Shown: positions 1 through 7,030 of the stretch, piece by piece
Layout of the letters: the number at the start of each line of letters is the position of its first letter
How positions within the stretch are numbered: position 1 is the stretch's first letter
From: Merdimmobilis hominis
GTDB lineage: Bacteria > Bacillota > Clostridia > Oscillospirales > Ruminococcaceae
Direction of reading: 5' to 3'
Assembly: GCF_016901855.1 (NCBI RefSeq)
Contig: NZ_JACJKY010000017.1
Coordinates: 1 to 58,605, forward strand
DNA length: 58,605 nt
Translations under genes and position numbers: made by a program
The notes under the pieces: generated by a model
The model's database searches: none
What the model was told of the DNA's origin: nothing
Seen by the model: the letters and a program-made list of their open reading frames with translations, nothing else

Positions 1-137
1 CTCGCTCGTCTTATCACTGTCGTACTTACTCGTAGAATTAAATCGGGTCGATTTATTCTTTCTTCGTTTTACCTTACATTGTTTAATTTTCAAGATCCCG
101 ATGAGCTTTCGCTCATCTTCACTCTCTCGGAAGCGAC
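1..137 (-). other. Leader of a probable rRNA operon; the 16S gene lies beyond the left edge
   Basis: Read leftward on the minus strand, this stretch follows a consensus promoter and carries a GNRA-capped hairpin (100-117, GATGAGC-GAAA-GCTCATC). After it comes TTGAAAATTAAACAATG, close to the TTTGAAAACTGAACA-type element found in the 16S leader or 16S-23S spacer of many Firmicutes. No coding frame fits. I infer that the transcript is a stable RNA, most likely a ribosomal RNA operon. No mature 16S sequence is present in the window, so the identity rests on the leader and promoters only. Confidence 0.6.
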
Positions 138-143
138 TTGATT

Positions 144-172
144 ATTATATCATGTCGTTTTCAGTTTGTCAA
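144..172 (-). promoter_or_regulatory. Promoter P2 of the probable rRNA operon
   Basis: On the minus strand TTGACA (167-172) and TATAAT (144-149) are separated by exactly 17 bp. This is a perfect housekeeping-sigma promoter. Transcription would start near 137 and run off the left edge. It is the downstream member of a tandem pair. Confidence 0.85.
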
Positions 173-271
173 GTACTTTCTCGAAGTTTTTTTCGAGGTT
201 TTCGCTCCTACGACTCTCTCGATATTCCTTCTCATTTCCTTGTTTTTCCTGTCCTCCGTGACAGCTATATT

Positions 272-300
272 ATAATACCACACACACCCCCGTTTGTCAA
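272..300 (-). promoter_or_regulatory. Promoter P1 of the probable rRNA operon
   Basis: On the minus strand TTGACA (295-300) and TATTAT (272-277) are 17 bp apart. This upstream copy lies about 130 bp before P2. Tandem strong promoters are typical of rRNA operons. Between them is a small hairpin with a CTCGAA/TTCGAG stem. Confidence 0.75.
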
Positions 301-341
301 CACCTTTTTTCATCTTTTTTCGTCTTTTTCTTTCTATAATG

Positions 342-381
342 AAAAAGAGGCACACAGTCTTAAAACTGTGTGCCCCTGTTT
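342..381 (-). terminator. Terminator of the prfA-aminopeptidase operon
   Basis: A GGCACACAGT/ACTGTGTGCC stem with a six-base loop is followed on the minus strand by a U-rich tract. It lies 9 bp after the aminopeptidase stop and just before rRNA promoter P1, so it separates the two units. Confidence 0.85.
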
Positions 382-389
382 TCTATTTC

Positions 390-1793
390 TTACGAAGCAA
401 TAAACGCGCAGAATGCACGGTAGGTCGAGTATACGTCGATTTTCGAGGTTACTTCAAACGGAGAATGCATCGAGAGCACCGGCACGCCGATGTCGATGGT
501 ATCGATATCAAGCGCTGCAGTGCAGAATGCAACCGTTCCGCCGCCGCCCTGATCCACTTTGCCAAGCTCGCCGGTCTGCCATAAGACGTTATTTTTGTCG
601 AGCATATGCTGCACTTCGCCTGCAAACTCAGCCGACGCATCCGATGTACCGGATTTGCCGCGTGCACCGGTATATTTTGTGATCACAGCGCCGTAATTTA
701 CATAGCAAGTGTTGCGCGGCTCGTTGACCTCCGGGAAGTTCGGGTCAAATGCTGCGTTGACGTCTGCCGACAAGCATTTCGAATTGGACATCACAACACG
801 GCCGTTTTGACCGAAGCACTCTGCCAGGTCTTTTAAGAAGTTCGGCAGGTATGCAGCGCTCATGCCGGTTGTGCCCTCACTGCCGGTTTCCTCTTTATCT
901 GCCATCACGACAACGGCGGTGCGGCGCGGTGTTTCTGCATCTAACAGTGCGGTGAATGCAGTGTATGCACACACGCGGTCATCCTGACCGTATGCGCCCA
1001 CAAGGCTGCGATCAAAGCCGATATCTTTTGCCGGAAATGCCGGAACTGCGGTAAGTTCCGCCGCACGGAAATCTTTTTCGACGATGCCGTATTTTTCGAA
1101 CAGTGCTTTCATGAGATTCAGTTTCACGCGCTCGCTTGCCTCGTCGTCACGGAACGGATGCGAACCGATCAAGACGTTGAGCTGTTCGCCTTTGATGCCC
1201 TCATGCAGGGAAAGTTTAACCTGATCGGCAGCCAGATGCGGCAGAAGATCGGTTACACAGAACACCGGATCGCCTGCATCTTCGCCAACGCGAACGGTTA
1301 CACTGGTGCCGTCTGCGCGGATGATCACACCGTGCAGAGAGAGCGGAATTGCGGTCCACTGATATTTTTTGATACCGCCGTAGTAATGTGTTTTGAAATA
1401 GCCGATTTCATTGTCCTCATAAAGCGGATTGACTTTTAAATCCAGACGCGGCGAGTCGATATGTGCGGTCATCAGGTTGACGCCGTTTTCGATCGTCTCC
1501 ATGCCGACCACTGCAAAGATAATTGCTTTGCCGCGGTTATTCATATACACTTTGTCGCCCGGTTTGTAAGCAGTGCCGCGTACAAACGGTACAAAGCCTT
1601 TTTCCTCTGCCATTTTGATGGCACGGGTAACTGCTTCGCGCTCTGTTTTTGCATCATCCAAAAACGCTTTGTAATCCTCGCAGTAAGCCTGTACTTCGGA
1701 AAGCTCTGCTTCACTCAGCACAAGACCGCCGTGTTTTCGTTCCATGAACAGCTTTTCTTTTAAAAGCTGTGCTTCAGTTTTTTTGTTTTCCAT
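390..1793 (-). CDS. M18-family aminopeptidase
   Basis: 467-aa cytoplasmic metallo-aminopeptidase of family M18 (aspartyl aminopeptidase / aminopeptidase I). It removes N-terminal residues from peptides using a pair of metal ions. Visible family marks are MTAHIDSPRLDLK near residues 108-120 (first metal-binding His and Asp), ADKEETGSEGTTG around residue 300 (catalytic and metal Glu) and MHSPFEV near the C-terminus. No signal peptide. The ATG follows AAAAAGGAGAG with good spacing, 17 bp after the transglycosylase stop, so it is the last gene of the prfA-sua5-coaE operon. Family assignment is secure; substrate preference is not, since M18 members act on acidic or on general N-terminal residues. 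Confidence 0.92.
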   Translation of the reverse strand: MENKKTEAQLLKEKLFMERKHGGLVLSEAELSEVQAYCEDYKAFLDDAKTEREAVTRAIKMAEEKGFVPFVRGTAYKPGDKVYMNNRGKAIIFAVVGMETIENGVNLMTAHIDSPRLDLKVNPLYEDNEIGYFKTHYYGGIKKYQWTAIPLSLHGVIIRADGTSVTVRVGEDAGDPVFCVTDLLPHLAADQVKLSLHEGIKGEQLNVLIGSHPFRDDEASERVKLNLMKALFEKYGIVEKDFRAAELTAVPAFPAKDIGFDRSLVGAYGQDDRVCAYTAFTALLDAETPRRTAVVVMADKEETGSEGTTGMSAAYLPNFLKDLAECFGQNGRVVMSNSKCLSADVNAAFDPNFPEVNEPRNTCYVNYGAVITKYTGARGKSGTSDASAEFAGEVQHMLDKNNVLWQTGELGKVDQGGGGTVAFCTAALDIDTIDIGVPVLSMHSPFEVTSKIDVYSTYRAFCAFIAS

Positions 1794-1810
1794 AAAAAAA
1801 TCTCTCCTTT

Positions 1811-2404
1811 TTATTTTTGATCCGCAGGCAAAATCCCATCGGGATACAAGGAAGTATACTTCTCATACGCCTGCATCACTTTATTAACATAATGTGCCGT
1901 CTTTTCGGACGGAATCGTATGAAGCGATTCGCCGTCGTAGGAAAGCGATGGATCATCCACCCATTCGTTCACTGCACCGCGTCCCGCATGATATGCCGCT
2001 GCCGCCATTTCATAGGAACCGAACTCCTCATAGAGATAGTGGAGAAAATATGTTCCGTAGCGAATGCTCACCTCCGGATCAAACAAATCCGAAAAGACGG
2101 TATCCTCTTCCTGAAGCTTGCCTTTAATCCAGTCAAACGTCGTTTCAGCAACCTGGGTCAGTCCTCTGGCGTCTGCCTCGGATACAGCATTCGGGTCAAA
2201 ATCGCTCTCTGTTTTTATCACCGCATACACAAACAGCGGATCGATCTCATATTCCGCGGCATATTTTGTGACGATCTCTGCATAAGGCGTCGGATAGTGC
2301 TGACGGTAAAACCGCCGAATCCCGAAATGCGTACAGATGCCGCCCACGATCACGAGCAGAATCAAACTGATGATGAGTACACTTTTACGAATGCGAACAG
2401 CCAT
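1811..2404 (-). CDS. Membrane-anchored lytic transglycosylase
   Basis: 197-aa SLT-domain protein that cleaves the MurNAc-GlcNAc bond of peptidoglycan, leaving anhydro-muramic ends. An N-terminal hydrophobic segment at residues 8-24 gives a signal anchor. The catalytic domain follows with AVIKTESDFDP (catalytic Glu at residue 66), the ARGLTQV motif and the AAAAYHAGRGAV motif. The start overlaps the 3' end of coaE by 20 bp, and AAGGAGAG precedes it. A coaE neighbour encoding such an enzyme is common in clostridia. It probably serves wall remodelling; there is no sign of a phage or sporulation context here. Confidence 0.9.
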   Translation of the reverse strand: MAVRIRKSVLIISLILLVIVGGICTHFGIRRFYRQHYPTPYAEIVTKYAAEYEIDPLFVYAVIKTESDFDPNAVSEADARGLTQVAETTFDWIKGKLQEEDTVFSDLFDPEVSIRYGTYFLHYLYEEFGSYEMAAAAYHAGRGAVNEWVDDPSLSYDGESLHTIPSEKTAHYVNKVMQAYEKYTSLYPDGILPADQK

Positions 2405-3011
2405 GAATCCTCTCCTTGATTTTCATTGCAGCATCATGCACCTGTGCGGCAAACTGCTGCTCGGTGCCGTTATTCTCGATGAGAATCGCACAATGTTCTT
2501 TGAAAAATGATTCGGGATACTGGGAATTCATACGTGCCTGCGCCATCTGCTCGTCAATGCAGTCACGTGCCATAATGCGAGCTTTGCGGCGGTCAGCATC
2601 GGCACAGACAGCGACAATCAGTGCACAGTTCTTGTCCATCCCGCTCTCAAACAGCGTCGGTGCATCGAGAATGACTGCTTCTTTCCCCTGTAAAGCTGCC
2701 GTTTGGATAAGCACTTCCACACGCTTTGTGATAAACGGAAAAATCGTATCGTTTAAAAGTGCACGTGCAGTACTGTCGGTAAAGACGCGTTTTCCGAGCG
2801 CTTTTCGATCAAGCGAGCCGTCCGCGCACAGAATCTCACGCGAAAACACCTCTGTAAGCGCGTGCAGTCCGTCGCTTCCCGGCTCAACCACCTCGCGCGC
2901 CACGCGGTCACAGTCAATGACGAAAAATCCTTCTTCCGAGAGCATGGCAGACGCCGCCGATTTCCCGGCGCCCGTCTGACCGGTCAGTCCGATAATGAGC
3001 GGATGGTTCAC
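2385..3011 (-). CDS. coaE: Dephospho-CoA kinase
   Basis: 208-aa enzyme of the last step of coenzyme A synthesis; it phosphorylates the 3' hydroxyl of dephospho-CoA with ATP. The P-loop GLTGQTGAGKS spans residues 8-18, followed by the family segment VIDCDRVAREVV with the substrate-binding Asp. Length is typical. It starts with GTG inside GTGA, overlapping the sua5 stop by 4 bp, with GAGGTGG as ribosome-binding site, so translation is probably coupled to sua5. Its usual clostridial partner polA is not adjacent here (see findings). Confidence 0.95.
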   Translation of the reverse strand: MNHPLIIGLTGQTGAGKSAASAMLSEEGFFVIDCDRVAREVVEPGSDGLHALTEVFSREILCADGSLDRKALGKRVFTDSTARALLNDTIFPFITKRVEVLIQTAALQGKEAVILDAPTLFESGMDKNCALIVAVCADADRRKARIMARDCIDEQMAQARMNSQYPESFFKEHCAILIENNGTEQQFAAQVHDAAMKIKERIHGCSHS

Positions 3012-4024
3012 AGGCGCACCACCTCAAACCCTGCCGCACGCAGCAGACGGTTATAGATTGCAAGTCCCATGCCGTCACGCTGCGGCATGCGTGCATAGAT
3101 TGTATCCACGCCGAGTTTGTCCACAGCACGCAGGCTGCCAAACAGCAGTTTTGCCTGCATCATGACATCGTCCGCCGCACCGTATGTGACGCACGGCACT
3201 TTGAGCATCGATTCTTCGCCGGAGAATACAAGTGCGCCCACCCGCTCGTCGGCATGGCTGTTGACAAACGACACAAACGACGAAAGCGGTGCATCGAGAA
3301 TGATGACATTCGTTTTCGGAGAATAGTGTCTGTGCATCATACCCGGCGAAAGTGCCTGTGTACCGGCTTTAATCTCGTGCAGAACGCCGTCGTCGACTGT
3401 GACATGCGGCACCGTTTCGCGAAGCATCTCGACGGTCACAGCGCCCGGACGCAGAAGCACAACGGCATCTTCTTTGAGCAGTACGACGGTTGATTCGAGT
3501 CCGTAGGTGCACGCACCGCCGTCGAGAATCACCGGAATTTTTCCGTTTAAGTCGTTATACACATGGTTTGCCGTTGTCGGGCTCGGTGCACCGGAGCGGT
3601 TTGCCGACGGTGCGGCAAGCGGCAGACCCGATTCACGAATGAGCGCCTGTGCCACCTTGTGCGACGGGCAGCGCACCGCAACAGTCGAAAGACCGGCGGT
3701 CACTGCGAGCGGCACGCGGTCACTCTTTTCAAAAATCATTGTAAGCGGTCCCGGCCAGAACCGCTCGGCAAGCTGTTTTGCAATCTCCGGGACACGGTTT
3801 GTGAGCATCGGCAGCATGTCGATCGAATCAATGTGGACGATCAGCGGGTTGTCCTGCGGACGTCCCTTCGCCAAAAAGATTTTCTCGACAGCGGCTTCGT
3901 CAAACGCACTCGCCGCGAGTCCGTACACCGTTTCGGTCGGCATGCCGACCACCTCGCCCGATTCAATCAGCCGGGCGGCATATGCAATATGTTCGTTGGT
4001 TGGAAGCAATACTTTCGTTTCCAT
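3008..4024 (-). CDS. sua5: Threonylcarbamoyl-AMP synthase (Sua5 type)
   Basis: 338-aa enzyme making threonylcarbamoyl-adenylate from threonine, bicarbonate and ATP, the first step of the t6A37 tRNA modification. The YrdC domain occupies about residues 5-190, with GMPTETVYGLAAS and the KGRPQDNPLIVH segment. A Sua5-specific C-terminal domain follows after SPGMMHRHYSP, as in Bacillus YwlC. I chose the ATG at 4024 because GGAGG lies 8 bp upstream; the frame stays open to a TTG at 4039. The partner enzyme TsaD is also in the window at 25965-26978. It follows prfA in the operon, as in many Firmicutes. Confidence 0.95.
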   Translation of the reverse strand: METKVLLPTNEHIAYAARLIESGEVVGMPTETVYGLAASAFDEAAVEKIFLAKGRPQDNPLIVHIDSIDMLPMLTNRVPEIAKQLAERFWPGPLTMIFEKSDRVPLAVTAGLSTVAVRCPSHKVAQALIRESGLPLAAPSANRSGAPSPTTANHVYNDLNGKIPVILDGGACTYGLESTVVLLKEDAVVLLRPGAVTVEMLRETVPHVTVDDGVLHEIKAGTQALSPGMMHRHYSPKTNVIILDAPLSSFVSFVNSHADERVGALVFSGEESMLKVPCVTYGAADDVMMQAKLLFGSLRAVDKLGVDTIYARMPQRDGMGLAIYNRLLRAAGFEVVRL

Positions 4025-4050
4025 TTCTTCTTCCTCCAATCTGTTTTCTG

Positions 4051-5127
4051 TTATTCCTGCTCCGCAGAGGCAAGCTTCTCCGCCTGATCGGCAGTGATGA
4101 GCGCGTTGAATAACTCATTTAAATCGCCGTCAAGCATGGAAGCAAGCCGGTACGATGTAAATCCGATGCGGTGATCGGTCAAGCGTCCCTGCGGATAGTT
4201 ATAGGTGCGGATGCGCTCACTGCGGTCACCCGTTCCCACTTGGCTTTTGCGTTCAGACGCAATCTGTGCGTTTTGTTCGGCGACTTTTTGCTCATACAGC
4301 CGCGAACGCAGAACTTTCATTGCCTTTTCCTTATTCTTAAACTGACTGCGCTCGTCCTGGCATTCCACCACTGTGCCGGTCGGCAGGTGGGTAATGCGGA
4401 TCGCGGACTCGGTCTTGTTGATATGCTGACCGCCTGCACCGCTTGAACGGAACGTATCAATCTGCAAATCGGCAGGATCAATCTGAAAATCAACTTCCTC
4501 GGCTTCCGGCAGAACCGCCACCGTCACGGTCGAGGTGTGCACACGTCCCTGCGACTCGGTTTCCGGCACACGCTGCACGCGGTGCACGCCGCTTTCAAAC
4601 TTGAATTTCGAGTATGCACCCGCACCGCTCACGCTGAAACTGATTTCCTTGATACCGCCTAATTCCGTTTCGTTTAAGCTTAACACTTCGATCGTAAAGT
4701 GCTCGGATTCGGCATACATCGAATACATGCGAAACAGCGAATGCGCAAACAGCGCCGCTTCCTCGCCGCCCGCACCGCCGCGGATCTCGATGATGACGTT
4801 TTTTTGATCGTTCGGATCTTTTGGCAATAATAAAATCCGCAGCTGTTCTCTAAGCTGTTCGGTCAGTGTGCGGCTTTCGTCCAGCTGTTCAGAAGCGAGT
4901 GCTTTCATCTCCGCGTCCAAGCCGCCCTCAGAAAGCATCTCCTTTGCTTCCTCAAACTGTGCAAGCGCTTTTTTATACTCTGCAAAGCACGAAACAATCT
5001 CCGACAGCGCGTTATGTTCAATCGTCAAATCACGGTACACGGCAGGATCCTCAAATACTGCCGGGTCCATCATTTTATGGCTGATTTCTTCAAATCGTTT
5101 TTCAATCAAACTGAGTTTTTCAAACAT
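4051..5127 (-). CDS. prfA: Peptide chain release factor 1
   Basis: 358-aa RF1 that recognises UAA and UAG and triggers peptide release on the ribosome. The GGQ motif is visible in RSSGAGGQHINKTES, and RVPETESQGRVHTS contains the RF1-type tripeptide region (PET in place of the more usual PxT forms). The PCRF domain forms the N-terminal half. The ATG at 5127 follows GGAGGACGTTTG; an in-frame ATG at 5175 would add 16 residues without homology. The methyltransferase gene prmC, often found next to prfA, is absent; sua5 follows after 26 bp. Confidence 0.96.
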   Translation of the reverse strand: MFEKLSLIEKRFEEISHKMMDPAVFEDPAVYRDLTIEHNALSEIVSCFAEYKKALAQFEEAKEMLSEGGLDAEMKALASEQLDESRTLTEQLREQLRILLLPKDPNDQKNVIIEIRGGAGGEEAALFAHSLFRMYSMYAESEHFTIEVLSLNETELGGIKEISFSVSGAGAYSKFKFESGVHRVQRVPETESQGRVHTSTVTVAVLPEAEEVDFQIDPADLQIDTFRSSGAGGQHINKTESAIRITHLPTGTVVECQDERSQFKNKEKAMKVLRSRLYEQKVAEQNAQIASERKSQVGTGDRSERIRTYNYPQGRLTDHRIGFTSYRLASMLDGDLNELFNALITADQAEKLASAEQE

Positions 5128-5181
5128 CAAACGTCCTCCATGATATGTTTTATTCTGTTTTTCAGATAAAAACACACAATG

Positions 5182-5361
5182 CTAACCGCGTTCGATTTTT
5201 TTGATGTGACGTTCAATCTTGCTGCGGGGCGTCATCAGTTCCCGTCCGCATTTTAAGCACCGGAGTTTAAAATCCATACCGGTACGCAAAACCAAAAACC
5301 GGTTTTCCCCGCACGGATGATTCTTTTTCATCACAAGAACATCGTTTACTTGTACATCCAT
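5182..5361 (-). CDS. DUF951 family small protein
   Basis: 59-aa protein with the DUF951 layout: an N-terminal VNDVLVMKKNHPCGEN segment, a central LKCGRELM motif and a basic tail. Cys18, Cys37 and Cys40 could bind a metal (inference). The family is small, of unknown function and widespread in Firmicutes. The ATG is preceded by AAAAAGGAGTGAAACAGC and a promoter at 5392-5421, making it the first gene of the operon, 54 bp before prfA. The position suggests co-expression with translation genes; no activity can be assigned. Confidence 0.85.
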   Translation of the reverse strand: MDVQVNDVLVMKKNHPCGENRFLVLRTGMDFKLRCLKCGRELMTPRSKIERHIKKIERG

Positions 5362-5391
5362 GCTGTTTCACTCCTTTTTTCTGATCATTTT

Positions 5392-5421
5392 ATTATATCA
5401 TGTTTTTAATGAAAAAAGCAA
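5392..5421 (-). promoter_or_regulatory. Promoter of the DUF951-prfA-coaE operon
   Basis: On the minus strand TTGCTT (5416-5421), an 18-bp spacer and TATAAT (5392-5397), with TGA just before the -10 as an extended element. It sits about 30 bp upstream of the DUF951 start codon. Confidence 0.75.
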
Positions 5422-5492
5422 ACGAATTATATGAACATTCCTGTCCTGTCTGCGCCATGATTTGCCTTGTATGCAAGCGTTTCTTTCGGCAA

Positions 5493-5501
5493 TGCTATAA
5501 A
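5493..5501 (+). promoter_or_regulatory. Possible extended -10 promoter for the 122-aa gene
   Basis: TGC followed by TATAAA (5496-5501) makes an extended -10 element 30 bp before the start codon. I see no good -35 hexamer at the matching distance, so this rests on the -10 alone. Confidence 0.4.
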
Positions 5502-5530
5502 AACAAATCAATCAAAAAGGAGCTTTTCCT

Positions 5531-5899
5531 ATGAACCAATATATCTGTGCATTTTTTAACACCGAAGACGAAGCGCTTCTCGCCGCTTCAAAGCTTAAAC
5601 AGTCTGCACCCTGCGAAATGATTTCCATCCGCGAACAAAACGACACCGTCACCGAAAAAGACGCACCGTTTTCCGATCTGTTTATTCCGTTTTCCTCCGA
5701 ATCGTACAGTTCGTTTTCGCTGATTCCCGAAACGTTCAATTTTGATGCTGTGGCAAAACACGACCACGCTGCCGCGCGTCATCACGCAAATACCCACGCC
5801 GTCGTGTCGGTCAAAACGGCCGCACCACACGCTTCGGCAGTCGAATCGATCCTGCTTTCATGCGGCGGACAATCTCTCTCCAAAACGAATATTCCGTAA
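5531..5899 (+). CDS. Uncharacterised 122-aa protein
   Basis: I do not recognise this protein. It has an N-terminal beta-alpha stretch (YICAFFNTEDEALLAASKLK), a polar middle and a His-rich linker (KHDHAAARHHANTH, near residues 77-90). The C-terminus (VVSVKTAAPHASAVESIL) resembles the second half of a ferredoxin-like fold, as in general-stress proteins of the YflT/17M type; this is a weak resemblance only. No signal peptide or membrane segment. AAAAAGGAGC precedes the ATG. The S1-domain gene starts 52 bp downstream on the same strand, with its own GAGGAGG site, so the two are probably co-transcribed. Confidence 0.7.
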   Translation: MNQYICAFFNTEDEALLAASKLKQSAPCEMISIREQNDTVTEKDAPFSDLFIPFSSESYSSFSLIPETFNFDAVAKHDHAAARHHANTHAVVSVKTAAPHASAVESILLSCGGQSLSKTNIP

Positions 5900-5951
5900 G
5901 CGCTTCTCATACAATTTTGTATCGAACAAAAAAAGAGGAGGCTTTTAAAAT

Positions 5952-6929
5952 ATGGCAACCTATCTGCCTGAGGGATATCGAACCCAATGCGCATCTGCTG
6001 CGAATTTTCATACGATCGCATCCGTGCGCGATGCAATGCTTTCCCGCCAGATTTTAGAATCGCGTGCACTGGTATGCGATGCCGGCCACAATCTGATTGT
6101 GGATCTCGGATGCATGAAAGGAATGATTCCGCGCGAAGAATGTGCCATCGGCATTCGCGAGGGAACGACACGCGACATCGCAATTTTGTCAAAGGTCAAT
6201 AAACCCGTCTGCTTCCGCATCACGGATGTGCGCTCAGACGAAAAATTCCGTCCGTATGCACTGCTCTCCCGCAGAGAAGTGCAGGAGGAATGCCGCAGCC
6301 ACTATCTGTCGACACTCAAAGCAGGCGATATCATCCGCGGGAAAATCACACACATGGAGTCATTCGGCTGTTTTGTCGATATCGGCTGCGGCGTAATTGC
6401 ACTGCTGCCAATCGACGCCATCTCTGTTTCGCGCATCAGTCATCCGCGCGACCGCTTTTTCACCGGACAAAACATTTACTGCATTGTTCGTTCTGTGGAA
6501 CCAAACGGCCGCATCTCACTTTCCCACAAAGAACTGCTTGGCACCTGGGAAGAAAACGCCGCGCTGTTTGCACCGGGCGAAACGGTCGGCGGCATTGTCC
6601 GTTCTGTGGAAAGCTACGGCGTATTCATTGAACTGACACCGAATCTCGCCGGTCTTGCCGAATGCAAGGAGGGTGTGAAAGTCGGACAGCACGCCAGCGT
6701 GTTTATCAAAAGCTTGATTCCCGAACGAATGAAGGTTAAACTGATTCTTGTGGATTCGTTCGACAGCGACGAGCCGCCCGCACCGCTTTCGTATTACATC
6801 AAAGAAGGGCACCTTGACCGGTTTATCTACTCTCCTGCCATGAGCAGCCGTACAATCGAAACCGTATTCGAATCAAGTGAAACCATACCGGCAGTCGCAT
6901 GCAGTGCCGGCATCGGACAGCATACATAA
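5952..6929 (+). CDS. S1 RNA-binding repeat protein
   Basis: 325-aa protein with two clear S1 domains, about residues 123-195 (GDIIRGKITHMESFGCFVDI) and 207-270 (GETVGGIVRSVESYGVFIEL). A more degenerate S1-like copy lies at about residues 35-110. The 55-residue tail has no recognisable domain. S1 repeats bind single-stranded RNA, and the arrangement resembles the shortened ribosomal-protein-S1-like proteins of clostridia, so a role in mRNA binding or translation is likely. It is shorter than a full four-to-six-repeat S1, and no cmk or IspH gene is adjacent. A perfect hairpin terminator follows. Confidence 0.85.
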   Translation: MATYLPEGYRTQCASAANFHTIASVRDAMLSRQILESRALVCDAGHNLIVDLGCMKGMIPREECAIGIREGTTRDIAILSKVNKPVCFRITDVRSDEKFRPYALLSRREVQEECRSHYLSTLKAGDIIRGKITHMESFGCFVDIGCGVIALLPIDAISVSRISHPRDRFFTGQNIYCIVRSVEPNGRISLSHKELLGTWEENAALFAPGETVGGIVRSVESYGVFIELTPNLAGLAECKEGVKVGQHASVFIKSLIPERMKVKLILVDSFDSDEPPAPLSYYIKEGHLDRFIYSPAMSSRTIETVFESSETIPAVACSAGIGQHT

Positions 6930-6937
6930 ACTGTATC

Positions 6938-6967
6938 CCCCGCTCAGAATATTCTGAGCGGGGATTT
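6938..6967 (+). terminator. Terminator after the S1-domain gene
   Basis: A perfect 26-bp palindrome (CCCCGCTCAGAAT / ATTCTGAGCGGGG, 6938-6963) is followed by a short T tract. It lies 9 bp after the stop codon. Confidence 0.8.
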
Positions 6968-6995
6968 TCATGCGCATTCATAGTAAAAGCCAGAA

Positions 6996-7028
6996 AACGC
7001 CGCCCGTTTTAAAAAAACGAGCGGCGTT
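6996..7028 (-). terminator. Terminator of the P-type ATPase gene
   Basis: AACGCCGC-C-CGTTTT pairs with AAAACG-A-GCGGCGTT (one mismatch) directly after the ATPase stop codon on the minus strand. A T-rich stretch follows. Confidence 0.75.
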
Positions 7029-7030
7029 CT

